64,000 nucleotides of DNA. It comes from Opitutales bacterium. GTDB lineage: Bacteria > Verrucomicrobiota > Verrucomicrobiia > Opitutales > Opitutaceae. Positions 10,017 to 18,625 of this stretch are shown here, piece after piece (position 1 is the stretch's first letter; each line of letters starts with the position of its first letter). Location of the stretch: NCBI GenBank assembly GCA_018700525.1, contig JABITN010000171.1, forward strand, positions 33,411-97,410, given 5' to 3'. Below the pieces are notes generated by a model that did not search any database, was not told the DNA's origin, and saw only the letters and a list, made by a program, of their open reading frames with translations. The position numbers and the translations under genes are program-made.

Positions 10017-12398
10017 ATGCTAGGCACCCTAACGTTCAATGCTGAAAACTGGTGGTGGGTCGTGCTCTTGAGCGGGCTCCTTCTATTGCCGATTTCCTAC
10101 TTCGCTTGGAAAAGCGAAGGACGACTCGTCAAAGGATACATATGGGGATTCATCTTACGCGCTCTTGGAATCGTCTTGCTTTTACTCTGCCTCCTCGATC
10201 CTCACTGGACTGGAGAACGTCCAGCCAAAGGAGCGAACATAGTGGCAGTCGTCGCCGACAACAGCCAAGGCCTCCAATTGATCGATTCAAACCAAACGGA
10301 AAGTCGCGGTCAATTACTGAAAGACAAACTCGCCGGTGCCGAAGCAGACTGGCTCGCTACCCTCGGCGAAGACTATCAAACGCGCTCCTATCGATTCGAT
10401 CGCGATCTACGACGGGTTACCGATTTCGGCAGTCTGGATTTCTCCGGCGACCGAAGTAATCTTTCGCAGGCCCTCACTCAACTCAATGAACGCTTCGATG
10501 GACTGCCCCTCGGGGGCATTCTACTGTTCACCGATGGCATCGCAACTGATTCTGACGCAATTGAAACGCTGAACTTAGACAACCTCCCACCAATCTACCC
10601 AGTCATAGTTGGCGACTCCGAACCCTTGCCCGATCTTAGTATTGATCGTATAGATATTAGGCAAACTGCCTTCGACGACGCACCCGTATCGCTCAGTGTA
10701 TCCCTTTCCTCAAACGCCCTACCCACTCAAAGCGCTCGAGTCGCGATCACACCCATTCAGATCGAAGGCGATATTTCACTCATCGAAGACGACCCCGATA
10801 CCCCGCGCCCGCAAACGATTCGAACACGAAGCGAAGGCTCCAATCACTCGCTAGCCTTCGATTGGCGCCCAGCCAAGACGGGGATTCAATTTTTCGACGT
10901 ATCCACAGAACCAGCGCAAGGCGTGGAGCAAGAAGCCACAAAATCGAACAATCGCCGACTTTTCATGGTAGACGGCGGCCAAGAAGTCTTTCGGATTCTC
11001 TACGTAACCGGTCGCCCGAACTGGGAATACAAATTCCTCAACCGCGCGCTCTACGACGACCATCAACTCCAAATGAGCGGACTCATTCGCGTCGCCCGGC
11101 GAGAACCCAAATTTGAATTCAAGGGACGTGCCGGAGAATCCAGTAACCCACTCTATCGAGGATTCGACAAAGCCGACGAGGAAGCCGAAGAATACGACCA
11201 ACCGGTACTTATCCGAGTCAACACCCGCAATGCCGAAGAACTAGCCGACGGATTTCCCGACGATGCCGAAGAGCTTTTCGAATACGACGCGCTTATCCTC
11301 GATGATCTCGAAGCCGACTTTTTCAGTTTCAATCAACAAACGCTCATTCGACGATTCGTCTCTGAACGCGGCGGAGGGCTCCTCGCTCTCGGCGGCGCCG
11401 ATGCCCTCGACCACGGTGGCTACGACGACACGCCTATTGCCGCCACGCTCCCTATCTACCTCGACAAACAGTTCCAAAGAGCCAACAGCGAAAACCTCCA
11501 ATGGAAACTCACTCGCGAAGGCTGGGTCGAGCCATGGACGCGCGTTAGGTCGATTGAAACCGAGGAACAAGTGCGGCTCAACGAAATGCCTCCGTTCAGC
11601 GTTCTCAACACTATCCCTCGCATCAAACCCGGCGCCCGTGTTCTTGCAGAAGTCGAAAATCTTCTCGGCGACCGCTACCCAAGCCTAATCGCTCACAATT
11701 TTGGTTCCGGCAAAGTTGCCTGCGTCGCCGTAGGCGATCTCTGGAGATGGGGCATGCGTGGACCCGCTGAGCAAGAAGATCTCGCCAAACTCTGGCGACA
11801 GATCGCTCGATGGCTCGTTACCGACGTCGCTATGCCCGTGGAAATCGAAGCCCACCAAAATGGCGAAGGCGTCGAGCTTATCGTCGAAGCTCGTGACGAA
11901 GCCTACAAAGCTCTGGAAATCGGCCGAGCACGGATCAGTATCCAGCGCGTCGATTTAGACCCAGCTGAAATGGCCAACTACACAGGGTTCAAGGAAGTCG
12001 ATCTCTATGCGGATCCCGTTACCAATGCTTCCGGCCGTTTTGCCGCGAATTTTTCCTCTACCGACGAAGGAGCCTACATCGCCAAGGTTGAAGTATTGGG
12101 CCCCGAAGGTGAAGTTGTCGGAACTGCTGAAACGGGCTGGGTCAACGAACCCTTGGCCAATGAATTTCAATCCCTATCGCCGCAAACCGATCTTCTCGAA
12201 TCGATCGCCGCTAAAACCAAAGGCCGAATCATCCGGTGGGACGAACTCGATTCCCTTACCGAACTATTCGACAAACGTAGTGCTCCGATAACCGAAACCT
12301 GGTCGTATCCGCTTTGGCACAACGGTTGGCTCTTTATCGCAGCCCTTTCCTGTTTCCTCGCCGAATGGGCCCTCCGCAGAAAGCGAGGTCTCGCATGA
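10017..12398 (+). CDS. VWA/GATase-like membrane protein of the MoxR operon
   Basis: 793 residues. Two N-terminal helices (about residues 8-28 and 40-62) precede a periplasmic VWA-like region (GGILLFTDGIATDS) and a GATase1-like module (ILYVTGRPNWEYKFLNRAL, then ERGGGLLALGGADA). At the position where a glutamine amidotransferase would carry its nucleophile the sequence is GGADAL, so the GATase-like domain looks non-catalytic, as is usual for this family. A last helix lies near the C-terminus (WLFIAALSCFLAEWAL). The gene starts 36 bases after the DUF4175-like gene and overlaps the next by 4 bases. It probably forms part of the same membrane complex. Confidence 0.85.
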   Translation: MLGTLTFNAENWWWVVLLSGLLLLPISYFAWKSEGRLVKGYIWGFILRALGIVLLLLCLLDPHWTGERPAKGANIVAVVADNSQGLQLIDSNQTESRGQLLKDKLAGAEADWLATLGEDYQTRSYRFDRDLRRVTDFGSLDFSGDRSNLSQALTQLNERFDGLPLGGILLFTDGIATDSDAIETLNLDNLPPIYPVIVGDSEPLPDLSIDRIDIRQTAFDDAPVSLSVSLSSNALPTQSARVAITPIQIEGDISLIEDDPDTPRPQTIRTRSEGSNHSLAFDWRPAKTGIQFFDVSTEPAQGVEQEATKSNNRRLFMVDGGQEVFRILYVTGRPNWEYKFLNRALYDDHQLQMSGLIRVARREPKFEFKGRAGESSNPLYRGFDKADEEAEEYDQPVLIRVNTRNAEELADGFPDDAEELFEYDALILDDLEADFFSFNQQTLIRRFVSERGGGLLALGGADALDHGGYDDTPIAATLPIYLDKQFQRANSENLQWKLTREGWVEPWTRVRSIETEEQVRLNEMPPFSVLNTIPRIKPGARVLAEVENLLGDRYPSLIAHNFGSGKVACVAVGDLWRWGMRGPAEQEDLAKLWRQIARWLVTDVAMPVEIEAHQNGEGVELIVEARDEAYKALEIGRARISIQRVDLDPAEMANYTGFKEVDLYADPVTNASGRFAANFSSTDEGAYIAKVEVLGPEGEVVGTAETGWVNEPLANEFQSLSPQTDLLESIAAKTKGRIIRWDELDSLTELFDKRSAPITETWSYPLWHNGWLFIAALSCFLAEWALRRKRGLA

Positions 12399-13387
12399 AA
12401 ATGACAAATAACCTCACTCGAGTACTTTTCGCAACCGCGCTCGCTGCCACTTCCTGCTTCTTTATTTATGCAGCTGATCAAAACGTACCCGATCACGAGT
12501 TGCTTCTCATCGTCGGTAGCCCGGGCGAACCGAAATACAAAGAAGGCTTTCACTCCGCAGCCGAAGCATGGATACGGGCGGCCAACTCTACCAATGCTCG
12601 CCTAAAAGTCGTCGGCTTGGAAGACGGCGACGATTCCGATCACGACAAAATTGAAAACTGGATAAACGATCTCGAAGCCAAATCGCCCGTCCCCGCTTGG
12701 ATCGTCTACATCGGGCACGGAACTCACACGCAAAAACGCACTTCTCTCAATTTGAACGGCCCCGATCTCACCGCAACCGATATGGCTTTCTGGCTCGATC
12801 GACTTGAGAGAACCTTTATCTTCATTCATGGGGGCTCCGCATCCGCACCTTTTATCAACAAGCTCTCCAAACCCAACCGTATCCTAATGACCGCTACACG
12901 CAGCGGCGAAGAGCTCAACTACGCCCGTTTCGGCGAACGCTTCGCCATGGTTATCGAATCACGCGACGGCGATGCAAATCAGGACGGGCAAGTTTCCTTG
13001 CTCGAAGCTTTCGTCGCAACCGCCCGTTCAGTCGAAAGCTTCTACGAAGAAAATAAACGTCTAGCCTCCGAGCATGCTCTTATCGATGACAACGGTGACA
13101 GCACCGGTACTCCCGCCGACTGGTTTCGCGGAGAACGTCTCATAAAGACTCCCAAAGACGATCGCTCGCCCGACGGCTTTCGCTCCCGTCAAATAGCCTT
13201 CATCGCCTCGGAGCAAGAAAGCCTCCTTTCCCCAGATCAGCGCCAAAAACGTAACCAACTCGAATTAGAACTCGAACACCACCGAGCTAAAAAATCGAAA
13301 CTAGACGAAGCCGCCTACTACGACCAACTCGAAGCTATTCTCTTAAAACTCTCCAAGATCTACCTGGCAACAGACAGAGATTCCTAG
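12395..13387 (+). CDS. Secreted caspase/legumain-like protein, apparent pseudoenzyme
   Basis: 330 residues starting at the ATG that overlaps the preceding stop (ATGA). An N-terminal signal-like segment (ARVLFATALAATSCFFIYA type) precedes a caspase-hemoglobinase-like fold: YIGHGTHTQ carries the expected His, and the block IFIHGGSASAPFI is where clan CD proteases place the catalytic Cys. Here that block has Ser/Ala and no Cys. The segment RILMTATRSGEELNYARFGE is typical of C13-like sequences. A DGDANQDGQVS motif resembles an EF-hand-like calcium loop. It is the last gene of the operon. It is probably a non-proteolytic binding protein; family assignment is from fold motifs only. Confidence 0.7.
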   Translation: MKMTNNLTRVLFATALAATSCFFIYAADQNVPDHELLLIVGSPGEPKYKEGFHSAAEAWIRAANSTNARLKVVGLEDGDDSDHDKIENWINDLEAKSPVPAWIVYIGHGTHTQKRTSLNLNGPDLTATDMAFWLDRLERTFIFIHGGSASAPFINKLSKPNRILMTATRSGEELNYARFGERFAMVIESRDGDANQDGQVSLLEAFVATARSVESFYEENKRLASEHALIDDNGDSTGTPADWFRGERLIKTPKDDRSPDGFRSRQIAFIASEQESLLSPDQRQKRNQLELELEHHRAKKSKLDEAAYYDQLEAILLKLSKIYLATDRDS

Positions 13388-13440
13388 CAACCAAAGGGTA
13401 GCGAAACGGTTCCCCACCGGCAAATCGTCATTTCCGATAA

Positions 13441-13485
13441 ACCTCCCCTCCGAATCAAATCGGAACAATTGAATGTCCTATCAAC
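13441..13485 (+). repeat. Left copy of imperfect direct repeat flanking the PHP gene
   Basis: Bases 13441-13471 match 14949-14979 at 29 of 31 positions (core CAAATCGGAA). A further identical 10-mer TCCTATCAAC lies at 13476-13485 and again at 15005-15014. The two copies bracket the AT-rich lipoprotein gene and may mark the edges of an inserted or duplicated segment. Confidence 0.75.
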
Positions 13486-13530
13486 AAGGTTGCGATTTCA
13501 TATTCAATTAAATTTCATGATAATGTTAAG

Positions 13531-14661
13531 ATGAAATACACATACGCTCTCCTTTTTATATTAAGCATTGGCTTATTTTCTATTAGCTGTAGCACCAACC
13601 GGGACGTCCCCGCAACAAAATGGTATCGAGGTAACACACACACCCATACCTCAGCACTTCGCGTCCACGCCAAAACAAGCCCTAAAGATGTCACCGCGTG
13701 GTATCACAAACGTGATTACAACTTCTTAATATTGAGTGAACACGACCTTTTTATCGACCCTAAAAAAGTGGAGATGCCTAAAGATAAACGTGATGATTTT
13801 ATCCTGATCCCAGGCATTGAATTGTCCGAAGAATTGCACGGTACTTGCATGAATGTTCTCGATAAAGTTAAAAAAATAAGTGGTAAAGGGAAAACCAATA
13901 AACAAATCATCCAATCACAAGTTGACCGTACCTTAGCCATAGGCGGGCAATTCATCCATAATCACCCCAACTGGTTATCGAAAGTCAAAAAAGAAGATAT
14001 TGAAGGCATTAAAAACCTCACGCTGTTTGAGCACTACAACGGCACCATGTCTGTAGAACAAACTTTCGGCAGCGATGAATTCGAAAGCACACAAGTTATT
14101 TGGGACTACCTCCTAGGCAAGGGCGATGTCATGTACGCCGTTGCCGCAGATGATGCTCACTCCCACGAACCCGGCTCAGATGCGCCAGGCAGAGGCTGGG
14201 TCATGGTCAATGCTCAAAAAGCAAAAGAACTCACGCCCAAAGCCATCACCGATGCAATGTTACATGGCGAATTTTATGCAAGTAGCGGTGTCTTTCTTGA
14301 TAACTGCGATTTTGATAATGGCACCTACCGTGTAGTCATTAATAAGGAAGCAACGATTAAAGAACTCGCAAATTTAGCCCAAGTACGCGGCAAGCCGATC
14401 AAAAACGGAAAAGCTGGCTTTCGTATTGAATGGATCGAAAAAAACGGAAAAGTATTCAAGACAACCACAGCCCTTAGCTCTTTTTTGAAAGCCAAAAAAG
14501 ATCAAATCTATATTCGTCCTCGCATCGTTTACACGCGAAAAAATCTAACATTTGGTTGGGAAGAGTATTTCGCCTGGGGGCAGCCTCAATTCATGGATGG
14601 CCGAACTATAAAGTCTAACCATACACACGGTCTTGCAAGCAAGATCGCTCATACTCACTAA
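13531..14661 (+). CDS. PHP-domain lipoprotein
   Basis: 376 residues. The N-terminus (YALLFILSIGLFSISCS) ends in a lipobox-like Cys at about residue 20, so a lipoprotein is likely. The body begins with YRGNTHTHTSALR and continues with ILSEHDLFID and HNHPNW, the metal-binding motifs of PHP-type phosphoesterases, with a later AADDAHSHE block. PHP-domain hydrolases act on phosphate esters or nucleotides; the substrate here is not predictable. The gene is visibly richer in A and T (many AAA, ATT and TTA codons) than its neighbours. It is monocistronic and flanked by a direct repeat. Both points suggest recent acquisition. Confidence 0.85.
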   Translation: MKYTYALLFILSIGLFSISCSTNRDVPATKWYRGNTHTHTSALRVHAKTSPKDVTAWYHKRDYNFLILSEHDLFIDPKKVEMPKDKRDDFILIPGIELSEELHGTCMNVLDKVKKISGKGKTNKQIIQSQVDRTLAIGGQFIHNHPNWLSKVKKEDIEGIKNLTLFEHYNGTMSVEQTFGSDEFESTQVIWDYLLGKGDVMYAVAADDAHSHEPGSDAPGRGWVMVNAQKAKELTPKAITDAMLHGEFYASSGVFLDNCDFDNGTYRVVINKEATIKELANLAQVRGKPIKNGKAGFRIEWIEKNGKVFKTTTALSSFLKAKKDQIYIRPRIVYTRKNLTFGWEEYFAWGQPQFMDGRTIKSNHTHGLASKIAHTH

Positions 14662-15009
14662 AAAATAAATGAGAATAAGTAAAAAAGTAATTCCTTGTGT
14701 TTAAAAATCAATCGGGGGTTAATCATCATATTGGCATGAAATATAGTTTTTCTATGTGAATAGGACACCAGCGTCAAAAGTCTAGAGCAGCGTTAATTCT
14801 GAGTTGTGAGCCTTACTTTCAAGTAATAAAAACGACTTTTGTCGAAGGCATATAATAATACATTATTCGGGAAGAAGGACTTTTTAGGTGCGGGCTTTAT
14901 AAACGTCGATTCGTCTTTTATCGCTTGGTCGATGGTAAACTCAAGCCAACCTCCCCTCCCAATCAAATCGGAAAAATTGTACCGAGCGAAGAGACACATT
15001 CAATTCCTA
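14662..15009. other. Intergenic gap between PHP gene and DUF4202 gene
   Basis: About 350 bases, AT-rich in the left half. The right end carries the second copy of the direct repeat. Short frames here (for example 14793-14999 minus) show no recognisable family. No terminator hairpin is obvious. Confidence 0.6.
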
Positions 15010-15014
15010 TCAAC
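14949..15014 (+). repeat. Right copy of imperfect direct repeat flanking the PHP gene
   Basis: The 31-base core at 14949-14979 matches 13441-13471 with two mismatches. The shared 10-mer at 15005-15014 is displaced by about 20 extra bases relative to the left copy. It ends at the 3' end of the DUF4202 gene. Confidence 0.75.
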
Positions 15015-15648
15015 CCGCCAAAGCCAGCCCTACCAACCGAGATTCTTCCTCTCCCAAGTCCAACGCTAAAGTAGCCTTTTGGCCCCGTTCGCTCATCTTA
15101 CCCCAGGTTTTGCGGAGAATGGATATCATTTTCTCTTCGCTCGTCTTAAGGCGAAATTCCGAGAACTGAACTTCGAGGAAAACCAAACATAAGGCGTCTT
15201 CCATTGTTTGGGCATCGGGATTCGATTTCAGATTCTCCTTCAAGTTGATCGACCGAACGTGATCGATCGTTGCCGAATCATATCCCGCATCTTCTAATAC
15301 CTCTGCCGCGACAGTTGCATGGTAACGCTTCAAACCCGAACGCCATTTCAGATATCCCGTTCTACCCATCGGAAAATCGCTCCGGGGCATTTTCCATCGA
15401 CCAACATGCTGAGCTCGAGCCGCTAGCAACAATGACTCCGATGCATCGTTATCGAGCGAAAGCGTTTTCGCAAACAAGAGCCGACTGAAGTAAAGCTCGT
15501 ACCCAATATCCCGCCCTTCGTCAGCCACACGTTTAGGATCATCGTCATTTAAGAAGTCGATCGATCGGATCGCTTTCCGGAACCGAGTGGCCTCTGCCAT
15601 TCGATTTGCCGCGTTCTCAATTCGCTCTAAGTCCATTTCGGAAATCAT
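15010..15648 (-). CDS. DUF4202 family protein
   Basis: 212 residues. The blocks LLAARAQHVGRWKMPRSDFP and MGRTGYLKWRSGLKRYHA are characteristic of DUF4202, a widespread alpha-helical, HD-like family of unknown function. Length fits the family. The first Met gives MISEMDLERIE; a second Met four codons later is an equally plausible start. The gene is transcribed towards the PHP gene and stands alone. Its stop lies within the 10-mer shared with the direct repeat. No signal peptide, so cytoplasmic. Confidence 0.85.
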   Translation of the reverse strand: MISEMDLERIENAANRMAEATRFRKAIRSIDFLNDDDPKRVADEGRDIGYELYFSRLLFAKTLSLDNDASESLLLAARAQHVGRWKMPRSDFPMGRTGYLKWRSGLKRYHATVAAEVLEDAGYDSATIDHVRSINLKENLKSNPDAQTMEDALCLVFLEVQFSEFRLKTSEEKMISILRKTWGKMSERGQKATLALDLGEEESRLVGLALAG

Positions 15649-15960
15649 AAACCCAACCTAAGCACTTTGAACCCAGAGTAAAGAACCGGAATTGGCAAAA
15701 GCTAATCGATCTAATATTGATGCCCCTCTGAATATACTGAAGTTAGCGACCGATCTCCGAGCGGCCACCTCAAGAAGTTCCTTGCAGATAAAGCCGCTAG
15801 GAGGTCGACCGCTACCAAATTCGAACACACCCTAAGCCAATCCCCCACGCTTTATTCAAAGCTTTCCAACGCAAAACGGTCTTTCCTTTTCCGAGCCTTC
15901 AATTAAAAATAATTTTAAATTTTACGCTGTTTCACGTAAGCCTTAACACATCGCAGATCT
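15649..15960. other. Intergenic gap with REP-like inverted repeat
   Basis: About 310 bases between two divergent loci. The only structure seen is the inverted repeat at 15742-15816. AT-rich bases near 15900-15935 could be the old promoter of the phoD pseudogene, but no clear boxes were found. Confidence 0.55.
15742..15816. repeat. Imperfect inverted repeat, REP-like
   Basis: The left arm (15742-15766, beginning GTTAGCGACCGATCTCC) pairs imperfectly with the right arm (15792-15816, whose complement begins GGTAGCGGTCGACCTCC). Sixteen of the central twenty positions agree, with a loop of about 25 bases. It resembles repeated extragenic palindromes; no gene overlaps it. Confidence 0.6.
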
Positions 15961-17319
15961 ATGCTGTTCCGTTCCAAAATTTCTTTACCCCTACTCACCT
16001 TAATGGTGCCCCCACTCGCCTTGAATGCTAGCCAACTAATGCAAGGTCCGATGGTAGGAGCGATCGACTCCAATGGCGCTACGATTTGGGCCCGTGTCGC
16101 TGGCGAGAAGGCATTGAGGATCCGCTACAGCGAGCGCCCTAGTTTCAGCGAATCGAAAAACAACTGCTCCTGTGAAGGCTTCAGCTCAAAACGACTATTG
16201 CGTATTCACGAAAATCGAAGGTTTAGAACCGAATTCCTACTACTACTATCAAGTTCTACTTGATGGAGAACCCCTTGCCGACAATCGCGAAAACAAAGGT
16301 TACCCGATCCTCACCCCTCCAACTCCCGAAACCCTAGCGAAGTTTTCTATCGGATTCGGATCTGGTGCTGGCGCTGACCGCGATGGACTACAGGCGATCT
16401 GTCTTCAAGTGCAAAACGCCCGCCCCCATGCCTTCTTTTGAGTTGGAGAAAACGAAGTAGTTTCTAAACTCGCTCCTGAGTTCCAGGCCGAAGCCTACCG
16501 CAGCCAACGAAGCGTTCCATTCCTGCAACCCCTCCTAAGTTCCATTCCCCAACTCGCAACCTGGGATGCCCCAAGCATCTCTTCCGAAACCAGCCGCAAA
16601 GAATCACTCGGGATTTTCCAACGCTACTGGGCGAACCCTTCCAACGGAACCAAAGAGGCTAATGGCACCTACTTCACCTATAGTTACAGCGGCGTAGATT
16701 TCATTTTTATCGATACCTACACTTACCGCGACGAAATCGAGCAATCGACAATTCTCGGCGAGATCCAAATGGCTTGGCTGCAAGATGCGCTCAGCCAAAG
16801 CTCCGCAAAGTTCAAAGTATTGCTCAGCGGAAGCAGCTGGACCGATCGTTCTATCACAAAAAAGAATACTTGGACCGCCTATTCCGAAGATCGCAATGGG
16901 CTATTCCATTATATCCGTGCAAAAATTAAATCGAAGGCGTTGTGCTATTGTCCGGCGACGATGATGAAGCTGAAATCAAAGCGATTCTGATGTCACGAGA
17001 AGGCGGATACGACTTATACGAACTTGTTGGTAGCCCACTGGCTCAAGAGCCGACTCCCGACTACACTGAAGACAATGAATCGATCATCGCAATCGAAGAG
17101 CCTTATACCGACACGATGAATTTCGGAAGGCTCACTTTCGATATGTCCGAAGCCGACGCCAAAGTTTCGCTTAAAGTGATCAATGTCTTCGGCGAAAGCG
17201 TCTTCCCTGATTTTGAACTGAGAGCAAGCGAACTCTCGAATAGAAAAGCATCCTGGAAAAATAAAGTACCGAAGGAGGCCGTCGCTCACATAGAGGCCAG
17301 AACCGCTTCAGCGCTCTAA
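15961..17319 (+). pseudogene. Decayed PhoD-like alkaline phosphatase/phosphodiesterase
   Basis: The pieces read as one PhoD-type protein with a signal peptide: QGPMVGAIDSNGATIWARV opens the family's N-terminal domain and GLEPNSYYYYQVLLDGEP follows in another frame. A TGA at 16439 interrupts that frame, which then resumes with VGENEVVSKLAPEF and the metal-domain block GVDFIFIDTYTYRD. A second frameshift near 16930-16945 returns to the first frame (VLLSGDDDEAEIKAI) up to the stop at 17319. At least two frameshifts plus one nonsense codon mean no functional product. The remaining similarity across the full length suggests relatively recent inactivation. PhoD enzymes are secreted calcium/iron phosphodiesterases for phosphate scavenging. 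Confidence 0.85.
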
Positions 17320-17447
17320 TATTCAAACCTGCCACGACAAAACAATACGTTGGAGCAATCTGCCAGCATCGAAGACAGACAGTACGTCTGCCGAGCATGA
17401 TAAGTTGGTGATTGCCAAGGTCAGAGCGAGGCGCAACAACGAGGACC

Positions 17448-17915
17448 ATGACTCAGGTCCGACACCCATTGTTGTCCCTCTTGTTGTTCTGTGCCTTGCC
17501 GATCATCACAGCTTGCAACCAAGACACTCAAACCGCCGCCACTAGCGAAAACAGCCTGCCCATTATCGACTTCGGCCACGCTCAAGTAGAGGTCGAGCTC
17601 GCGATCGATCGAAACACACAGGCCAAAGGGCTCATGTACCGCAAGGAAATGGCAGAAGACCATGGAATGCTCTTCATCTTCGACCAGCCCAAAGAAATGT
17701 CATTCTGGATGCGCAATACGCACCTCCCGTTGGATATTGGGTATCTCACCGCTGACGGCGTCCTACGCGAAGTCTACCCGCTTTATCCTCACGACGAAAC
17801 CTCCAGAAAATCAATACGCACCGACCTGAAATTCGCCCTCGAGGTTAATCAAGGCTGGTTCGCTAGACACAACGTAAAGCCGGGCGACGCTTTCGATTTA
17901 GAAGCATTGCGCTAA
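17448..17915 (+). CDS. DUF192 family lipoprotein
   Basis: 155 residues from the ATG at 17448, preceded by GAGG at 17441-17444 as a ribosome binding site; an upstream TTG at 17412 would add 12 unlikely residues. The N-terminus (LLSLLLFCALPIITAC) ends in a lipobox Cys. The DUF192 core is clear: QAKGLMYRKEM, GMLFIFDQPKEMSFWMRNT and LPLDIGYLTADGVLREVY. DUF192 proteins are small secreted or membrane-attached proteins of unknown function with a compact beta fold. The gene stands alone just after the phoD pseudogene. Confidence 0.9.
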   Translation: MTQVRHPLLSLLLFCALPIITACNQDTQTAATSENSLPIIDFGHAQVEVELAIDRNTQAKGLMYRKEMAEDHGMLFIFDQPKEMSFWMRNTHLPLDIGYLTADGVLREVYPLYPHDETSRKSIRTDLKFALEVNQGWFARHNVKPGDAFDLEALR

Positions 17916-18124
17916 AAATTGGAATCAATTTTCTAGCACTGCTTTAGCGATTGCTTAAAACGCTTTCCGAACGGGAAAATTGTCTACGCTGTTGAACCCC
18001 CGGTGCTGAATCATTAAGATGTAAATCGTCTACGTTAGCGGGTCGTGTCACACTCGCTACGGATTCGATTGATTCGACAAATAGGAATAAGTCTCCAAAA
18101 TCATTTTCGAATCGAGTCTCATTC

Positions 18125-18497
18125 ATGGATCGCCCACCAACCCCAGTCATACATATTTGGGCCATTACTAGCGCTTTGGCTCTGATACCGCTTGCATTCG
18201 CAAAGGTCGCAGAACTCCCGACGTCGGCTCTAACGTTCCTCGAAGACCATTGTCTCGATTGTGACGATTCGTCCGAACAAAAAGGTGACTTGGATCTAGA
18301 GAGCCTCGGCTTCGACCGACAACATGCCGATTCTAATTTCGGGCGGCAGCTTCAAACACGGACAGCACATCGCATTCGATCGCGACCGGAACTACCCTTT
18401 GCCAAACCTGTTCGTCAGCATGCTGCAACAAATGGGAATCGAGACAGAAAAATTCGCCACATCCACTGGCACTCTCCGTGGATTGGATTTTGCATAA
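18125..18497 (+). pseudogene. Fusion remnant of PSD1-type cytochrome gene and DUF1552 gene
   Basis: The first part (18125 to about 18320) encodes a signal peptide and the start of a planctomycete-type cytochrome domain, ALTFLEDHCLDCDDSSEQKG, where the expected CxxCH heme motif reads CLDCD. The second part, in another frame from 18324 to the TAA at 18495, encodes the C-terminal end of a DUF1552 protein: [40 protein letters not shown] and [14 protein letters not shown]. In Planctomycetes and Verrucomicrobia a DUF1592-type cytochrome gene and a DUF1552 gene are usually adjacent, so one large deletion joining gene 1's 5' end to gene 2's 3' end explains this. No functional product is expected. Confidence 0.8.
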
Positions 18498-18625
18498 GCG
18501 GCAATCGAACTCTTGTTCACGGCACTCCTCGGTAGGCACGATTAGCCACTCGCAAATCGTGCCGATTCCTTATCGTCTTCGAATTGAATACTCATTCTTA
18601 ACTACATCGACCAATCGACCTCGCT

